From Ceratorhiza oryzae-sativae (lineage: Eukaryota; Basidiomycota; Agaricomycetes; Cantharellales; Ceratobasidiaceae): a stretch of DNA of 64,000 bases. A model generated the notes under the pieces. The model had not been told where the DNA came from and ran no database searches. It saw nothing but the letters and a program-made list of their open reading frames with translations. The stretch lies in contig JARWMV010000252.1 of the NCBI GenBank assembly GCA_030998015.1, positions 310,001 to 374,000 of the forward strand, written 5' to 3'. Position 1 is the stretch's first letter. Each line of letters opens with the position of its first letter. A program made the position numbers and the translations under genes. Of the stretch, positions 35,508 through 46,739 are shown one piece after another.

Positions 35508-37330
35508 ATGGATTTTTTTCCGACTCTGACTCTGAAGCGTACCGCCGACGGCTCCATGCAACTCCAGTACTCCACCCACTCTCACTATGTTCCCATTCCG
35601 GTGCACGCAAACGCGCATTCCCATTCTCACTCGCACCCCATCCCAACTTCCCACTCGCACCTGCACTCTCACATGGGCTACTCGACCCAGCCGTACAACC
35701 AGCAGCAGAGCTTGACCTCGTATGGCGCCAAGCCCCAAGCCGAGACGCAATCGACCTACGCGCACTTGGCCACTCCGATGAGCCATTCTTTCAGCACTTC
35801 GTCCATGGCTCATCCCTCGGCCCCATTTAGCTCTTCGCTCCCGACCTCGCTCTCGGCCCCTACTCCCGTTCGCAGGCACACGCTCCCGCACATTGCGTAC
35901 CCCGACTATGGACGCGAAGAGTACGACGGCGCGCACCCGCAATCGTACGATGGTTCGATCCAGTCACCGGCCTCGGTGCAGTCTCCCAACGAGCGGTCTT
36001 TCTCTGAGAACGATTTCGATGCGTCAGGCTCTTATTTGAATGCCATGGCTCCATCCTTCCGTGGCGCGACTGCTGCCGTCGAGCTCAGTGCCTCGTACCA
36101 GCAACCCCGCGGCCACGCCCAGGAGGGCTCGATGGAAGCACCGGGTGGCGCGCGGTCGCCGCCAGCGTCGTCGATTGGTCCGGTCGAGGTGGACATGCCC
36201 GTGACAGCTCCTCGGGCTCCACCGCATCCAACATGTCGACCACGACAGCTATCGGAGAGTCACAGCCGATGTCCATCCCTTACGCGGTTTCGATGGCCCG
36301 TTCTTATCCGGATTATACTATCACCCCTCGGTCTGGCATTTCCGCGTAAGTCGCTCAGATTGGCGCCCACTTTATTCGGCTGACACTTTTGTAGAACTTA
36401 TTATGAGCCTGATGTCTATGATCAAGCTCAAGCACACTCCTTCACCAATGTTTCTTCTGCTGGCTATTACGAAAGCTCCCAGTCTCCCAATTACGTACTT
36501 TCGTCGTCATATCAGAACCGCGCCAGTTATGGGTCGCCTCATTCGGTCAGCCCGATGACGCTCTTCAGCTCTCAGCACGTTGTACCCAAGAGCGAGTCGA
36601 TGTCTCCTGAACTCTCGTCTTATCCCAATATGTGGCAATCGCGTGGTGACAACGGCAATGGCTCGACAGAGGATGACGACAAGGACTCGAGTGTCGACGA
36701 TGTAAGTGATGATGACTCATCCATGTCTTCACATCTCACACTTTGCACAGGGCGATGCCAAATCTGCGCCTGATAGCTCGCTCCCAAGCACCCCTGCTGC
36801 CGCAGAGTTGGCTCTTCCCCCGGTGGTTCCTTCTCAGCCCTTCCCCAGTGATCCCGAGCGTGTGGCGTCAATCAGCCCACCGCCTCAGGTGGACTTTGAT
36901 ATCCAAATTTCCAGCACTGGCAATGTTCGCATGCCCAGGTCCTGCCGCAGCACTATCCCCGTGCCGATTCCGAACTTGACCAAGAAGAGCCGCGGACGTC
37001 GTGTGCCCACCAAGCCGACAGTGACGCCCGCAACTGGAGTTGGGAAGAGCGCAAGGACGTTTACCTGTACCGTCGATGGCTGCGGCAAGTGCTTCAACCG
37101 TGGAGAGCACCTAAAGCGTCACATTCGCAGTATCCACACTGACGAGAAGCGTGAGTTTTGTGATCCTGTCTCGTTCCGCCGCATGGCATCTGACGCTGCT
37201 TCGTTTAGCCCATGTGTGCCCAATTCCCAAGTGCGGCAAGACTTTTAGCCGGCACGACAACCTGTGCCAGCATATGCGCGTGCATGGCAAATTTTCTGCT
37301 CCCGTCGATGGAGGTATGAGCGACTATTGA
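35508..37330 (+). CDS. C2H2 zinc-finger transcription factor with His/Ser-rich N-terminus
   Basis: Predicted DNA-binding regulator. The C-terminus has two adjacent C2H2 fingers: CTVDGCGKCFNRGEHLKRH and CPIPKCGKTFSRHDNLCQHMRVH, joined by a linker split by an intron at about 37150-37208. This resembles the two-finger Msn2/Com2 type of fungal factor. Before them is a basic patch (KKSRGRRVPTKPTV). The N-terminal 250 residues are low complexity, with a striking run of His-Ser repeats (residues about 20-50: HANAHSHSHSHPIP, SHSHLHSH) and many Ser/Tyr/Gln. The middle has an acidic segment (EDDDKDSSVDD). A single-base slip near 36191 (GPVEV/GHARDSSSGS) is best explained by one missing G; introns at about 36332-36392 and 36704-36750 have clean GT-AG ends. 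The target is unknown. Confidence 0.8.
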
Positions 37331-38368
37331 ACGAACGGAGACGACAACGGTAACGACGCACGACCGACCCGATATTCACTGAATAAATTGAAAAAAATTA
37401 AATGGATCCCCCTCGTCTTTCTGTCTTCTCGGCTCTGATAGGACTGGCGTCCACTGTGTCATTACCAGCATTTTCATCCATCATCCATTCCGCTCATCGG
37501 TCTCATCTGCAATGCGCTGTCTGCGGGAAACCGCCTGTTTTCATATTTTTTTATGCGTACTTTTTATATTCTGTGTGTCATGTTGACGATTACGGTCGTC
37601 ACCATCACCCACTGTAACTCATACCCCTGGCTTGGTTTTGGTTTCGATTTCTCTTGTTTGTTGTTTCACTACCAACCCCCACCCCCTCCCATTTGTGTCT
37701 ACCTCTTGTTGGCGGACGATGCGCTCGTGTACATGTTGAGTGCGGATCAGCACGTCTAGCCTGGCTACCTCGTCTCTTACTTTCTGTCCTTTCTCTTTCT
37801 TGTGTGCTATTGAATAATTTTGTGTGATCCTTATGCGTCTTTTTGTGTTTGCCAGCTGCCTATCATCGTGAATGATGTGTTGATCTTATGCTGCTTGCAT
37901 TGTACTGTACCCATTGCATCTTAACCTTACGAGTACGGTTAATGGCCTTGTGTTTATACGATTTGACGTTGACTGAAACTATGCGTGCGGGTCCGAGTCA
38001 GTTCTGAGTCTGGGTGCGAATGCAGGTGGGTGGCGCGGTGGCGCATGGGTATAGGTTTGAGAAATCGAGCAAGATTATCGGGGCCGTACTTTCGACGAGT
38101 TTCAGAAGATAGATGAGACTTGGGCCTCTGCAGATTCGGCACAACTGAAACGAACTTTGTGGTGGAGGTCATGGTGACGTCACTGCTCCTCCTACCCCTC
38201 ACCCCGCGTTTCTGGCGCCCCGCCCACTCCTCCTGACAACCACGAGTCGAACCCGGGCAAGCAAACCGCTTTTCCAATCCCACGTGTAGAACTGAACCTG
38301 AATCATAAACGTTGCAGCTCTACTCTCTGAATAACATCATACTGCCCTTGGGAGCTCAGTTGAACGAT
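37331..38368. other. Long 3' / intergenic region
   Basis: About 1.0 kb, T-rich for the first 600 bases as in a 3' untranslated region, with several open frames of no coding character. No repeat or RNA gene is seen. Confidence 0.45.
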
Positions 38369-38819
38369 ATGGCAGATTCAGCACAGTTGCGTCGGACCGC
38401 TGTGTCTGTGTGTGTGTGCCTTGCGTTCGACCAACTGACTTTTCGGGCGAAATTTTTTTAATAGATCAGATCCGGCAAGTGCTCCGACCTCGGGAGCACC
38501 GGGAGGGACGAGAGTCATTGACCCTGCGAGGTTGAAGGCCATGAGGGAGGGCGTCGAAGCGTAAGTTTGGTCTAAATCGAGGTTGGATTCGATCGCTCCG
38601 ACTAGGGGGGGGCAAACTGATCTTTTGGGCTCGGGGCATTTTTAATTTAGAAAGTATGCTGGGACTCAGGAGGCGTTGGCGAGGAACAAGGAGAAGGCAG
38701 AGGTAGAGGGTGGAGACGAGGGCGCAAGTGGTGGCGGCACTGAACAGGGGGCGGCGGGTCGGGGAACGAATTTGCGTGCGCAGCGTCTGGAGGGGATCGT
38801 CAAGCATCATGATGATTGA
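38369..38819 (+). CDS. Small uncharacterised acidic protein (about 100 residues)
   Basis: Three exons (38369-38403, 38465-38560, 38651-38819) with GT-AG introns that both keep frame. The product starts MADSAQLRRTAVSDPAS, continues GGTRVIDPARLKAMREGVEA and KYAGTQEALARNKEKAEVEG, has a Gly-rich patch (GGDEGASGGGTEQG) and ends RAQRLEGIVKHHDD. The first intron contains a (TG)n tract. No signal peptide, membrane segment or named domain; one charged helix is likely (about residues 38-65). I do not recognise the family. The coherent splicing and helix-like composition make it likely to be real. Confidence 0.6.
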
Positions 38820-39417
38820 ATTATAGAGTCGTGTAATGAGTGTACGGATGGGTCGATCGTGAATATTCAGTGATAATGATTGTTTTTCGAGTGCGTCATA
38901 GAAGAGGGTCGCCTACTGGCCCAAACAAGAAGATCTAATCTTATCTCGTTTTCTCGCCTCTTGTTTGGTTGCACCTTCTTGGCGACCTTCGCCGACGCCT
39001 TCGCACCCCCCAGATCGCCTCGGAAAATTCGACAGAATATTCTTGATAAATTATTCCTTTTCATTATTGGCGTTAGGTGAGATACGGCGACCGAGAATCC
39101 TCAAAGGCATACGTCTGTTGGGCGTTTGCATCCCGACGAGTGGTCGGAACGGCTCCCCGTTTTCGTCGTACGTTGTCCGTATAATGCCTCACTGGGACTA
39201 CTAACATTCAAATAATTGGCCTCTTGTAGACCTGTCATCCTCAAAAAATCCAGTGTTCCCCCCAGTTTGGCTGACCGAAACTGGCCCCTTGTTCTGTTTT
39301 GTTGGGAACAGTGACTGCGAGAGTGAGGTTTGACTGTACGTCAAGTCCTGAGCATTCACCCTTCTGAGGTAGTACTAACATCGTTGCGAAATCTGCGAAA
39401 ATTAGGCTCTTGCTCCT
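38820..39417. other. Intergenic region
   Basis: About 600 bases between co-directional genes. No supported feature. Confidence 0.45.
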
Positions 39418-41842
39418 ATGGATCCCAACTCTCTTCCCAATGGTGGCCACGACTCACGGCCATATCATTCACCTCTCCTGGTCAACAACCTGCCTCCCTC
39501 GGCTTCGACTTATACACCCCGCATGACCAAATATACACCCAGCCTCAATCTTGACTCGAGAACGACCGCTCCTGATGGAAATCAACGTCTGTCGAGGATG
39601 GCGCCCGGAGTCGGGGAGGAGCAGCGTCCGCCGCACAATGTTATGATTTTCGATGATCCGAACGCACACCATGTGACTTTGCATCCTGCGCCTGCCTATC
39701 CATTGTATTCACAAGAGCCTACGCAACTAAACCAACAGGCGCAATCCCCTCGGTTTGCGCAAGCACCAACTCCTCCGTCTCCCTCTTTCAAGGCACTCGG
39801 AAAACGTCGAGCGTCGTCGATCGACCCTCCGAGCATATCTTCTGAATACCCCCAAGGCGCTACTGAACAACGGATACCCCCGCCCAGCCGTATACCGTGC
39901 CTACCCCCACCTCATCCGCTCCCGACCATGCGCCCCGCCCCAAACCAAAACCAAAGCCCAAGACGACCAAAGCGCCAGTGACCCGCACACGAGTCATGCC
40001 ATCTCGTTTACGTCGCGGCACGACAGCCCACGGGATAGGGAGCAACCCGATCGACGCGATGATTGTCGAGGCGCAACAGCGAGCGCGTAAGTGCATATGT
40101 TTGATCTACGCTCGGAGCGGAACTTGTATTGATTACGTATTGAATATGTGGCTAGTGGAGACGGTCCCCATCGTCGATCCTGATGCAGTGTTTGTGATTA
40201 CTACCGATCCGAAAGGGCCACCTGTTGCTGGACCTTCGACGGGCAACGTTGTGCATAGCGGAAATGAAGATGACAGGTATTTCGAGCGTAAAGAAGTCGC
40301 AGAAAACATGCGCCAGCAGGCAATCATTCAAACGCCCGAGTACCGCTTGCTCTCAGAAGTGTATCAGCCGTCCTCGAGGCTGAGGACGCGTACAGATGTA
40401 GTGAGTTCGATTCTCGACCGTGAGCAGGGCACTCAAGATTTCTATAGGATGGCTTCGACTCTTCTGATGCAGCCTATGAACGTCGGCACCGCAAACCAGA
40501 AATGATGGAAAAACGACAGCGAAGACGGGAAAAGGACAAGCTCGAACACGAACGATACAAGCTCAAAGAGCGCGTCGAACAGCTTCGTACAATGGACCTC
40601 CACCATTTTCGCGCACTTTTGCCTGCAGGATCCGGCTCTGGGTCCGAGACTGGCCCCGAGCTCGAGCACGTTCGCAATGAACTCCTCGCCCACGCCGACG
40701 ATCTCATTCGACGGTATGATACACTCTTACCGCCCGATCCGCGCGCGGCAAACGGCCAGCGGCTGAGGCTGAAGGAATGGGAGATTCGCCGCGAGGGCAA
40801 TCGGTTCATTCCGCTGACAGACGAAGCTGCGAGCGAACTTGCGGCTGCAGGCCTATTGGACGAACAGTCTGCAGCGGAGGCTGCTGCTGCGGGAATTCTC
40901 ATTACCGCTGCTGGTCCTGGGCTGCCGGTGTTTGGAGGGAAGGGAGGAAAAGGTTATGGATCCGGGTTCAGGCCGGATTTGGTACCAAGTGACGAAGAAG
41001 ACGAAGTGGAGGTCGAGGGTGAGACGATGGTCGAAGCCGAGGTCGAGGCAGAGCACGAGGAGCAAACTGTGCATGAGGACGAAGCATCCCCTGAACCAGC
41101 GATTGCGCAGCCAGTAGCTGAAGCCGCTCGTAGCCGAGCCGTACCATCGATCGACGATGTACCTTCCCGTCCTTCTTCCGGTGCACTCAAGATCAAGCTC
41201 AAGCTCACAAGGCCGTCAGCACGAAGCTCCGAATTGTCTGTATCTCGGGATAATACTCGGCCTTCCTCTGAACAAGGAAGCGTGGGTCCTCAGAGTGAAC
41301 CACAGCCGGCTGTCGATGTGCCTCCTCCGGTCGATCCAGCACCACCAGTACCAATAGTAGAGACCACTTCTTGGGTCTCACGGGGGCCTCCAACCGCATC
41401 CCGCGAGCCAGACGAAGCCCCCGTATATCCCTCGCCTGCACCGTCTACGGTACCACTGACCTATCCGTTGTCGAACGCAAACAACGGAGTATGGACCGAG
41501 CTTCCGTACCACGACGTGCCCTACGAACACCAACCACGTGAGGTTCTCCCAGCACGCAGCACCCCTGTCTTACCAGTCGTATCTGCCCCTACACTACGGA
41601 TGAAGACTCCGAGAGCGTCTACACCCACGCCCATTGCTATGCCCGTGTTGCTTGCAGCTGCCGAACGTGAGGCTAACCAGGCTGCTGGAAGGCGTGGACG
41701 CAATTTGCGGACAGCTGAAGCGTTTGGCGTGAAGCTACCTCGGGTGTTTGAGGAAGAAAAAGACTTTAGGATACCCGAAGAGTGGATTGTCGACTGCAAG
41801 ATGGCTGTTGATGCGCAGGATTTTGGCGGTGATGCTATATAG
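39418..41842 (+). CDS. Large Pro/acid-rich nuclear-type protein, unknown function
   Basis: Roughly 780 residues after correction of two one-base slips. The N-terminal third is Pro/Ser/Gln-rich, with KALGKRRASS as a possible nuclear signal and PRPKPKPKPKTTKAPVTRTR. The middle has a folded-looking block (ERKEVAENMRQQAIIQTPEYRLL, DFYRMASTLLMQPMNVG), then a basic coiled-coil start (MMEKRQRRREKDKLEHERYK) and LKERVEQLRTMDLHHFRALL. An acidic stretch (EEDEVEVEGE.. EAEHEEQTVHEDE), a Pro-rich region and a conserved-looking tail (GRNLRTAEAFGVKLP, IPEEWIVDCKMAVD) follow. Slips occur near 39869 (ATEQ/TDTPAQPYTVP) and at AAA 40500-40502 (TANQK/MMEKRQ). The layout resembles subunits of chromatin or transcription complexes; that is a guess from composition. 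Confidence 0.6.
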
Positions 41843-41989
41843 GACTTGAGCAATAGTTGGGATAGGATGCAGGGTTTATGTTTTCGTTTTATGTAGTAAC
41901 AAATGTGTCTGTAGTGTTTATTTCTGACCCTAGTCGTAATGGAGTGCAGGTGCATTTTAATTTCAGACCTCGATGAAACAATATCGGTA

Positions 41990-42932
41990 TTATGAGCTAG
42001 CAGCAGGAACCGGCACAGCCCTTCCCTTGTTCAATAGCATTTCGGCTGTACCCAACATCTTCTTCCTCTCCTCGAGAGACACCGACGAATTAAACGCCAA
42101 CGCCAATTTTGCCCGTGCCATAGGACTAGCGTCGTCCCTACCCGCGGCCTCGAGATCTTGTCTAGACATCCATCGTGAATACTCTCCACCAATCTTTTCT
42201 TGAACACGTTGGACAATATCCGACGTATTTTGGTCAATCTCGGTAACAGCAGCTCGAGGAGGCGATGCAAGTGTCGGGAGATTCGTGAGGTCAAAGACTC
42301 GGCTCGGTATAGACACGGGCGGAACGGGTACCTCGGGCTCCCTAGCCTCATCCCGTGCGCGAGGTGTCATCGGTCGAGATCTACGGCGTTGAGGAGACCC
42401 AGGTTTAGATCCAGCCTTTCCGCCCTGTCTAGCCGGTCCGCTCGCTCTCATCCCCGGTCCTGTCCCAGTCCCCCTCGGACGTAAAGTCAGCCCGCCACTC
42501 CGCTGCGGCTGTTGCAGGCGTTGGTCATTCGGAGCTCGCCTCGCTCCAGATGCAGGCCCGGGTCTGGCAGGGCCAGGGCCGGTACGAAGAGTATTTGGAA
42601 GGCGGCGATTGAGGCGCACCGAGAGCATTTGGTTCACGTACTGCACGGATTCGCCTACGTCCCCGGCCCTGGGTATAAAGCCGATACGTGTGTTCTCTGA
42701 CAAGTGGCGTGTTGGTATGCCCATCCATTGCTTTTTGAGAAGAATACGTACCTGCACCCTTGGGACTCTCGAGCGAGATTCCATCTAGATCTTTTGCAAG
42801 AGGTACACGTCGCCGTTCTTTGTTTGAATCTGGCGCTACTCCAGACAAGGTTCGATTCAACTGGGTGGCATGGTTAAACAGTGCCGGTCTAGGTCGGCAG
42901 GCGCGCGAAAGATGCATTGTGGTCGGGATCAA
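41990..42932 (-). CDS. Putative mitochondrial protein of unknown function
   Basis: About 285 residues in two exons. The N-terminus MIPTTMHLSRACRPRPALF.. is Arg-rich without acidic residues for 30 positions, like a mitochondrial presequence. Then KERRRVPLAKDLDGISLESP, an intron (about 42670-42758) and VGESVQYVNQMLSVRLNRRLP, a basic Pro/Gly-rich middle (RTGPGPARPGPASGARRAP), and a helical C-terminus (EKIGGEYSRWMSRQDLEAAG, LEERKKMLGTAEMLLNKG). The exon junction keeps frame only if the CCCC at 42661-42664 (GGGG on the coding strand) is one base short in this sequence (PKGAGPGDVG expected). No family recognised. The 3' end faces the preceding gene, 147 bp away. Confidence 0.55.
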
Positions 42933-43091
42933 GTCGATCTACAAATCAGAATAATAAGCGCCGAAATTAGTTCAACTGGCGCCGACAATCACAAAAGAAG
43001 CCATAAATGCCCTTATATTGAATTTAACGAAGCGATTTATACAACAGTATATGATTCTTAAACAACCACCCGTTTCACCATCTAAATCACT

Positions 43092-44600
43092 CTATGCATA
43101 TTTCTTCACATCCTCCGCGTCCGGTCCGATTGGGTCGTCCGACGCAGCCAGGTTGCATTGATGGAACGCCCTAACTTGGTCTGGCGCAAAGGCACCAACG
43201 ACCGAGTGCAGCACACCCCGGTTGTGGAAGATCACCAAGTCCTTTTCGCTCCAGTCGTGCGGGTACACGAGGGGAGGCGCAATCGCCGGCCGTTGCATCT
43301 TGTAGAGAATCTCGCGGACCTGCTTGAGGTCCGTAAGCGTCGCACCGTCCGGATACAACGCGCCCTCGCGCGAGGCACCGGCAGGGAGCGGGTCAACAAT
43401 TAGGCCAGCAACGCCGCAAGGGTGGACCTGGAAGTGGAGACCCCCAGTGACAGGATTCTTCCAAAGCTAGATAAACGTAAGACGGGTAGGTTCGAGGCAA
43501 GGAGAGAGAATGAACTTACCACTGGGAAGATCTTGATCTTGCTCTCCTCCCAAGGCGGGAGCTCATCCAGTGGCAACTCGAGTCCCTCGCTCTCGATACC
43601 CAAACCGGTGCTCAACGCGTGGGCAGGAGCCATCCAGACGTACGGATGTGGCGCATACTTGACCTTGGAACGCACAGCAAGCGATTTCAGCTCGGGCGGG
43701 AGGATCTCGAACATGGTCTTGCCCGAGACAAACGCGGTTGTCCCGAGCGGCACGGAGAGCTCATCGCCGGTTCCATCGTCGTAGCGACAAATCTGGTGCT
43801 CGCCCGAGGGCACGTTGAGCGCATAGAGCGTAGTCACGCGTGGACTATATCCATTTTGGTTAGTCCGCTTTTTTTTTTTGTGTAATAGAATCAAAAGCCA
43901 CTTACGGCGCAAGGTCATAGAGGGCTGCATCAATGTGCCACCGGTAGAAACGTGTAAACTTGAGGTCTTCCTCTTCGGGGATAGCTGTCTTGTGGAACGT
44001 CCGGTGGTGTGGATGCTTGAGCTTGGCCTACACAGTATCACCATGAGTTGAGTACCGCCATACCGCGCAGCCCGATTGGAAGCAAATGACTCACCTCGGC
44101 AAGTCCCTCGTGGTCGTACACGGTCCCGTTACCGATAAGCTGCACCTGGGGCACGCGCGGGATAGTCTTGAGATCCGGATGGAGAACAGACTTTTTGGTG
44201 CTTCCTGTCTTGTTGTTCCCATGACCGTAGCTCTCGGACGTCGGATCGAACGCCTATTAGAGCGCGTGGCGGGGCGTGCCCGTTAGTTGTGGAGCGGGTC
44301 GCTTGGGGAAATGGGCATTGCGCAGGCTTGCCTTGGTTAATTGGTATTGCTGTTCTGGCGACAGCGAGGTGTTGCGGAAAAGGAGTGCACTGTGCTGTAG
44401 GACGAGGATATCTGATTAGTACATTGACAGGCGATAAGATGAAAGACAAGATCAACCTTGTAAAGTAGCTGTTCGATCTCTTTAAACTGTTCGGGAGTGA
44501 GGTTTCCCGCGTCGACACCAATCACTTCACGTCCAAATTCAGTGAATTTGGATGGGTCCGCAGAAGGGGGGAGGGGAAGGGGAGCAACTTCAATAGCCAT
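43092..44600 (-). CDS. xanA: Alpha-ketoglutarate-dependent xanthine dioxygenase (XanA-like, TauD/TfdA family)
   Basis: Fe(II)/2-oxoglutarate oxygenase that converts xanthine to uric acid, a fungal route for purine nitrogen that needs no molybdenum enzyme. Seen: TEFGREVIGVDAGNLTPEQF, ALLFRNTSLSPEQQYQLTKAF, SVLHPDLKTIPRVPQVQLIG, FYRWHIDAALYDLAPP with the H-x-D iron ligands, TTLYALNVP, VKYAPHPYVWMAPAHALSTG, FPVLWKNPVTGGLHFQVHPCG, LYKMQRPAIAPPLVYPHDW and LVIFHNRGVLHSVVGAF, with the distal His ligand and an Arg positioned for 2-oxoglutarate. The total of about 370 residues is normal. Four short introns and no frame break. A TATA box lies 91 bases upstream. No other purine-catabolism gene is in the window. 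Confidence 0.9.
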
Positions 44601-45180
44601 CGCGAGAATTAATCCTTGGAGACTGGTGGTTGGCAGAGGTGCAGATGGGTGGTGGTTGGTGGACAGCAGAGGGGCGCGCGGCAGGGCGCTTTTTATAGTT
44701 CTGGCCGAAAACTACCGGGTCCAGTGTTCTATGCGCCTGTTCGCTAGATCGACGCCCGAACCGTCTCGGTGTCGACTCGGCCTCTTCCAGTCCCCATTAG
44801 TCCATATTGAGTTTACCAACTCGGGTTCGTTTGACGTGAGTGTGGAGCGAGTATATGCACCAGTCTCTATGTCCTCGGCGATAATTATTCACGGCGGTCG
44901 ACGCATATCCGGCGGCGCTCGTTGGGTTTGTCGGGCCCGTACGCTGGCGGACGACGATAGTTTAGTCAGCGAGCAAACGCCTCGGACGTCCGAGTCGCGC
45001 AGACGACCACCCAAATTGGGTAAAAACATCCTCTGATCGGCGGCATTTCCCGCGTGGGCGTATCACGCACACGCTTGCCGAAGCCCGGATGATGTATAGA
45101 ATATGGTCCATGTATTATATCTTCTATGCATATGGTGTACATAATGTCATGTGTCTCCATTCAAAACGACCCTTTGTGTG
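44601..45180. other. Intergenic region upstream of the xanthine dioxygenase gene
   Basis: About 580 bases. It contains the dioxygenase gene's promoter (TATA box at 44691-44697). Nothing else can be supported. Confidence 0.5.
44691..44697 (-). promoter_or_regulatory. TATA box of the xanthine dioxygenase gene
   Basis: TATAAAA on the minus strand, 91 bases before the ATG at 44600, in an otherwise GC-rich stretch. Confidence 0.5.
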
Positions 45181-46739
45181 CTACTTGGTATTTTTCTCGG
45201 CTAACTCTTGCTGGGGCGTAGCTTGACCACTATCGCCAGCGATTCGCACGTCCACGTCCGCTTCGCTCGGTGGGGCTGATCGTTCGTCGGCAGATAGCTG
45301 GCTACTGTTGCTGGTTGAGAGTCCAGGCGTACTCGTGCTGGTTGTCGGAGAGTATTTGCTATTTGTAAAATGTCAGCCCACGGTCGTCGTGTAGACGATC
45401 AACGTACGCTTCACAGCCCTCGCTATCTTCCGTCGTCTTCACAGCATCGGCAGGTTCCCGGCGATGTGAGCCATCGGGGTTGAGCTTACAGTGGCTACAT
45501 GCCCGGATGTTAGTCAGCGTGTGATAGCCAATAGAAAATACGCACGAAACGATCTGTTCCCAATAGCTCACGGGTTCGAATTCAAATGGAAACTCTCCGC
45601 CCAGATCCTTGTCCAGTTGGGATGGCGGTATAAGCTCCGTTAAATTGGGATTGAAGCGCATCTAGGTGTTTGTTAGGATGTTCATGGTTGCTCGGGCTCG
45701 ACGGTGGTACGAACCTTGTCCCTCGTAACCGGGTCGAGGAATGGGCTGATGCCCTTGTAGAAGAAATTCAAGAGGGCTGGAAGGTTGACAACAATCGCAC
45801 GACCCAGTCGTTCGACATAGTGTTGTTGGAGGACATGTAATACCTGGACGAATATACGTAGCACCACAAACAAGGGCAAAGAATGGCACATGACGTACTT
45901 TTCGTGCAACGCCAATTGAGGGATTTGTTTTCAGTGTGGTCGACTTGTAGTCAACAATGATGACCATCGAGTCTTGGTTCGGGGGCATAAAGTCGATGGC
46001 TCGTTCTCTGGACAGATGACGTCAGACATGGTCGGTTCTGTCTGCTGTTTCAACGCTTACAAGCAAAAGATCAAGTGCCGGATCTGTCGGGGACTGGTCT
46101 CTGTATTTTCCCTTCCGGGTCGCATATACAAGATAGGCCGGCCATCAACGTCGAATCCGTTTAGGATGCTGCCGACGGGTGATTAGCGTCAGACTCGAAC
46201 AACGGAGAAAAGAGCCCGATGGCCGTGGACAAGAGAGCCCACTCTAGTTTGGTGCCAACGGGTGTATGCAAGATGAGTCAACGCTCATTTGAGCCGAGAC
46301 GCACTCTGGGACTCGTGTGCCACCGGGGCTTATGGGACAGGCCGAGGTTCAACTCACATCTTGCCCGTTTCCGACTCGATCCTCACGTCCTCGGGCGGGA
46401 TGAGGTCCGGCTTGAACTCGCGGCGCCACTCGAGCGTGCCCTTGATCCTCTTTTTGCCGTCGTCGAGCTTCCACTTGGCGGCGCGCATGTAGCGGCCACA
46501 GCACTCGGGATCGTCCAGCAGCCAATGTCGCTCGTGCTTGTAGTAGGGATCTGATTCCGGGAGCATGATCGTTTTCGCATACTAGTAGGAACAGGATGGT
46601 TAGAACACAGCCGGGAACAGAACCGGCTGCGCACTTCTCGTAGCTGATCAATCATGGCCTGTTGTTCGGGCTTGTATACGCGGGGCTTGGGCGCAACGCC
46701 CGGCGCAGGCTCGGTCCAGACGTGATTAGGAGATACCAT
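45181..46739 (-). CDS. Sec14-like phosphatidylinositol/phosphatidylcholine transfer protein (CRAL-TRIO)
   Basis: Lipid-binding protein that exchanges phosphoinositide precursors between membranes. After a Pro-rich start (MVSPNHVWTEPAPGVAPKP) comes the CRAL-TRIO N-domain (YKHERHWLLDDPECCGRYMR, KWKLDDGKKRIKGTLEWRRE). The lipid-binding CRAL-TRIO domain follows (DGRPILYMRPGREN, IVDYKSTTLKTNPSIGVARK, VLHVLQQHYVERLGRAIVVN, LPALLNFFYKGISPFLDPVT), then LTELIPPSQLDKDLGGEFPF. A Ser/Thr-rich disordered tail ends TPQQELAEKNTK. The order and motifs match the Pdr16/Pdr17/Csr1-like branch rather than classical Sec14, but the branch is uncertain. Six exons and no frame break. The start at 46739 is the first ATG of the N-terminal exon. 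Confidence 0.87.
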
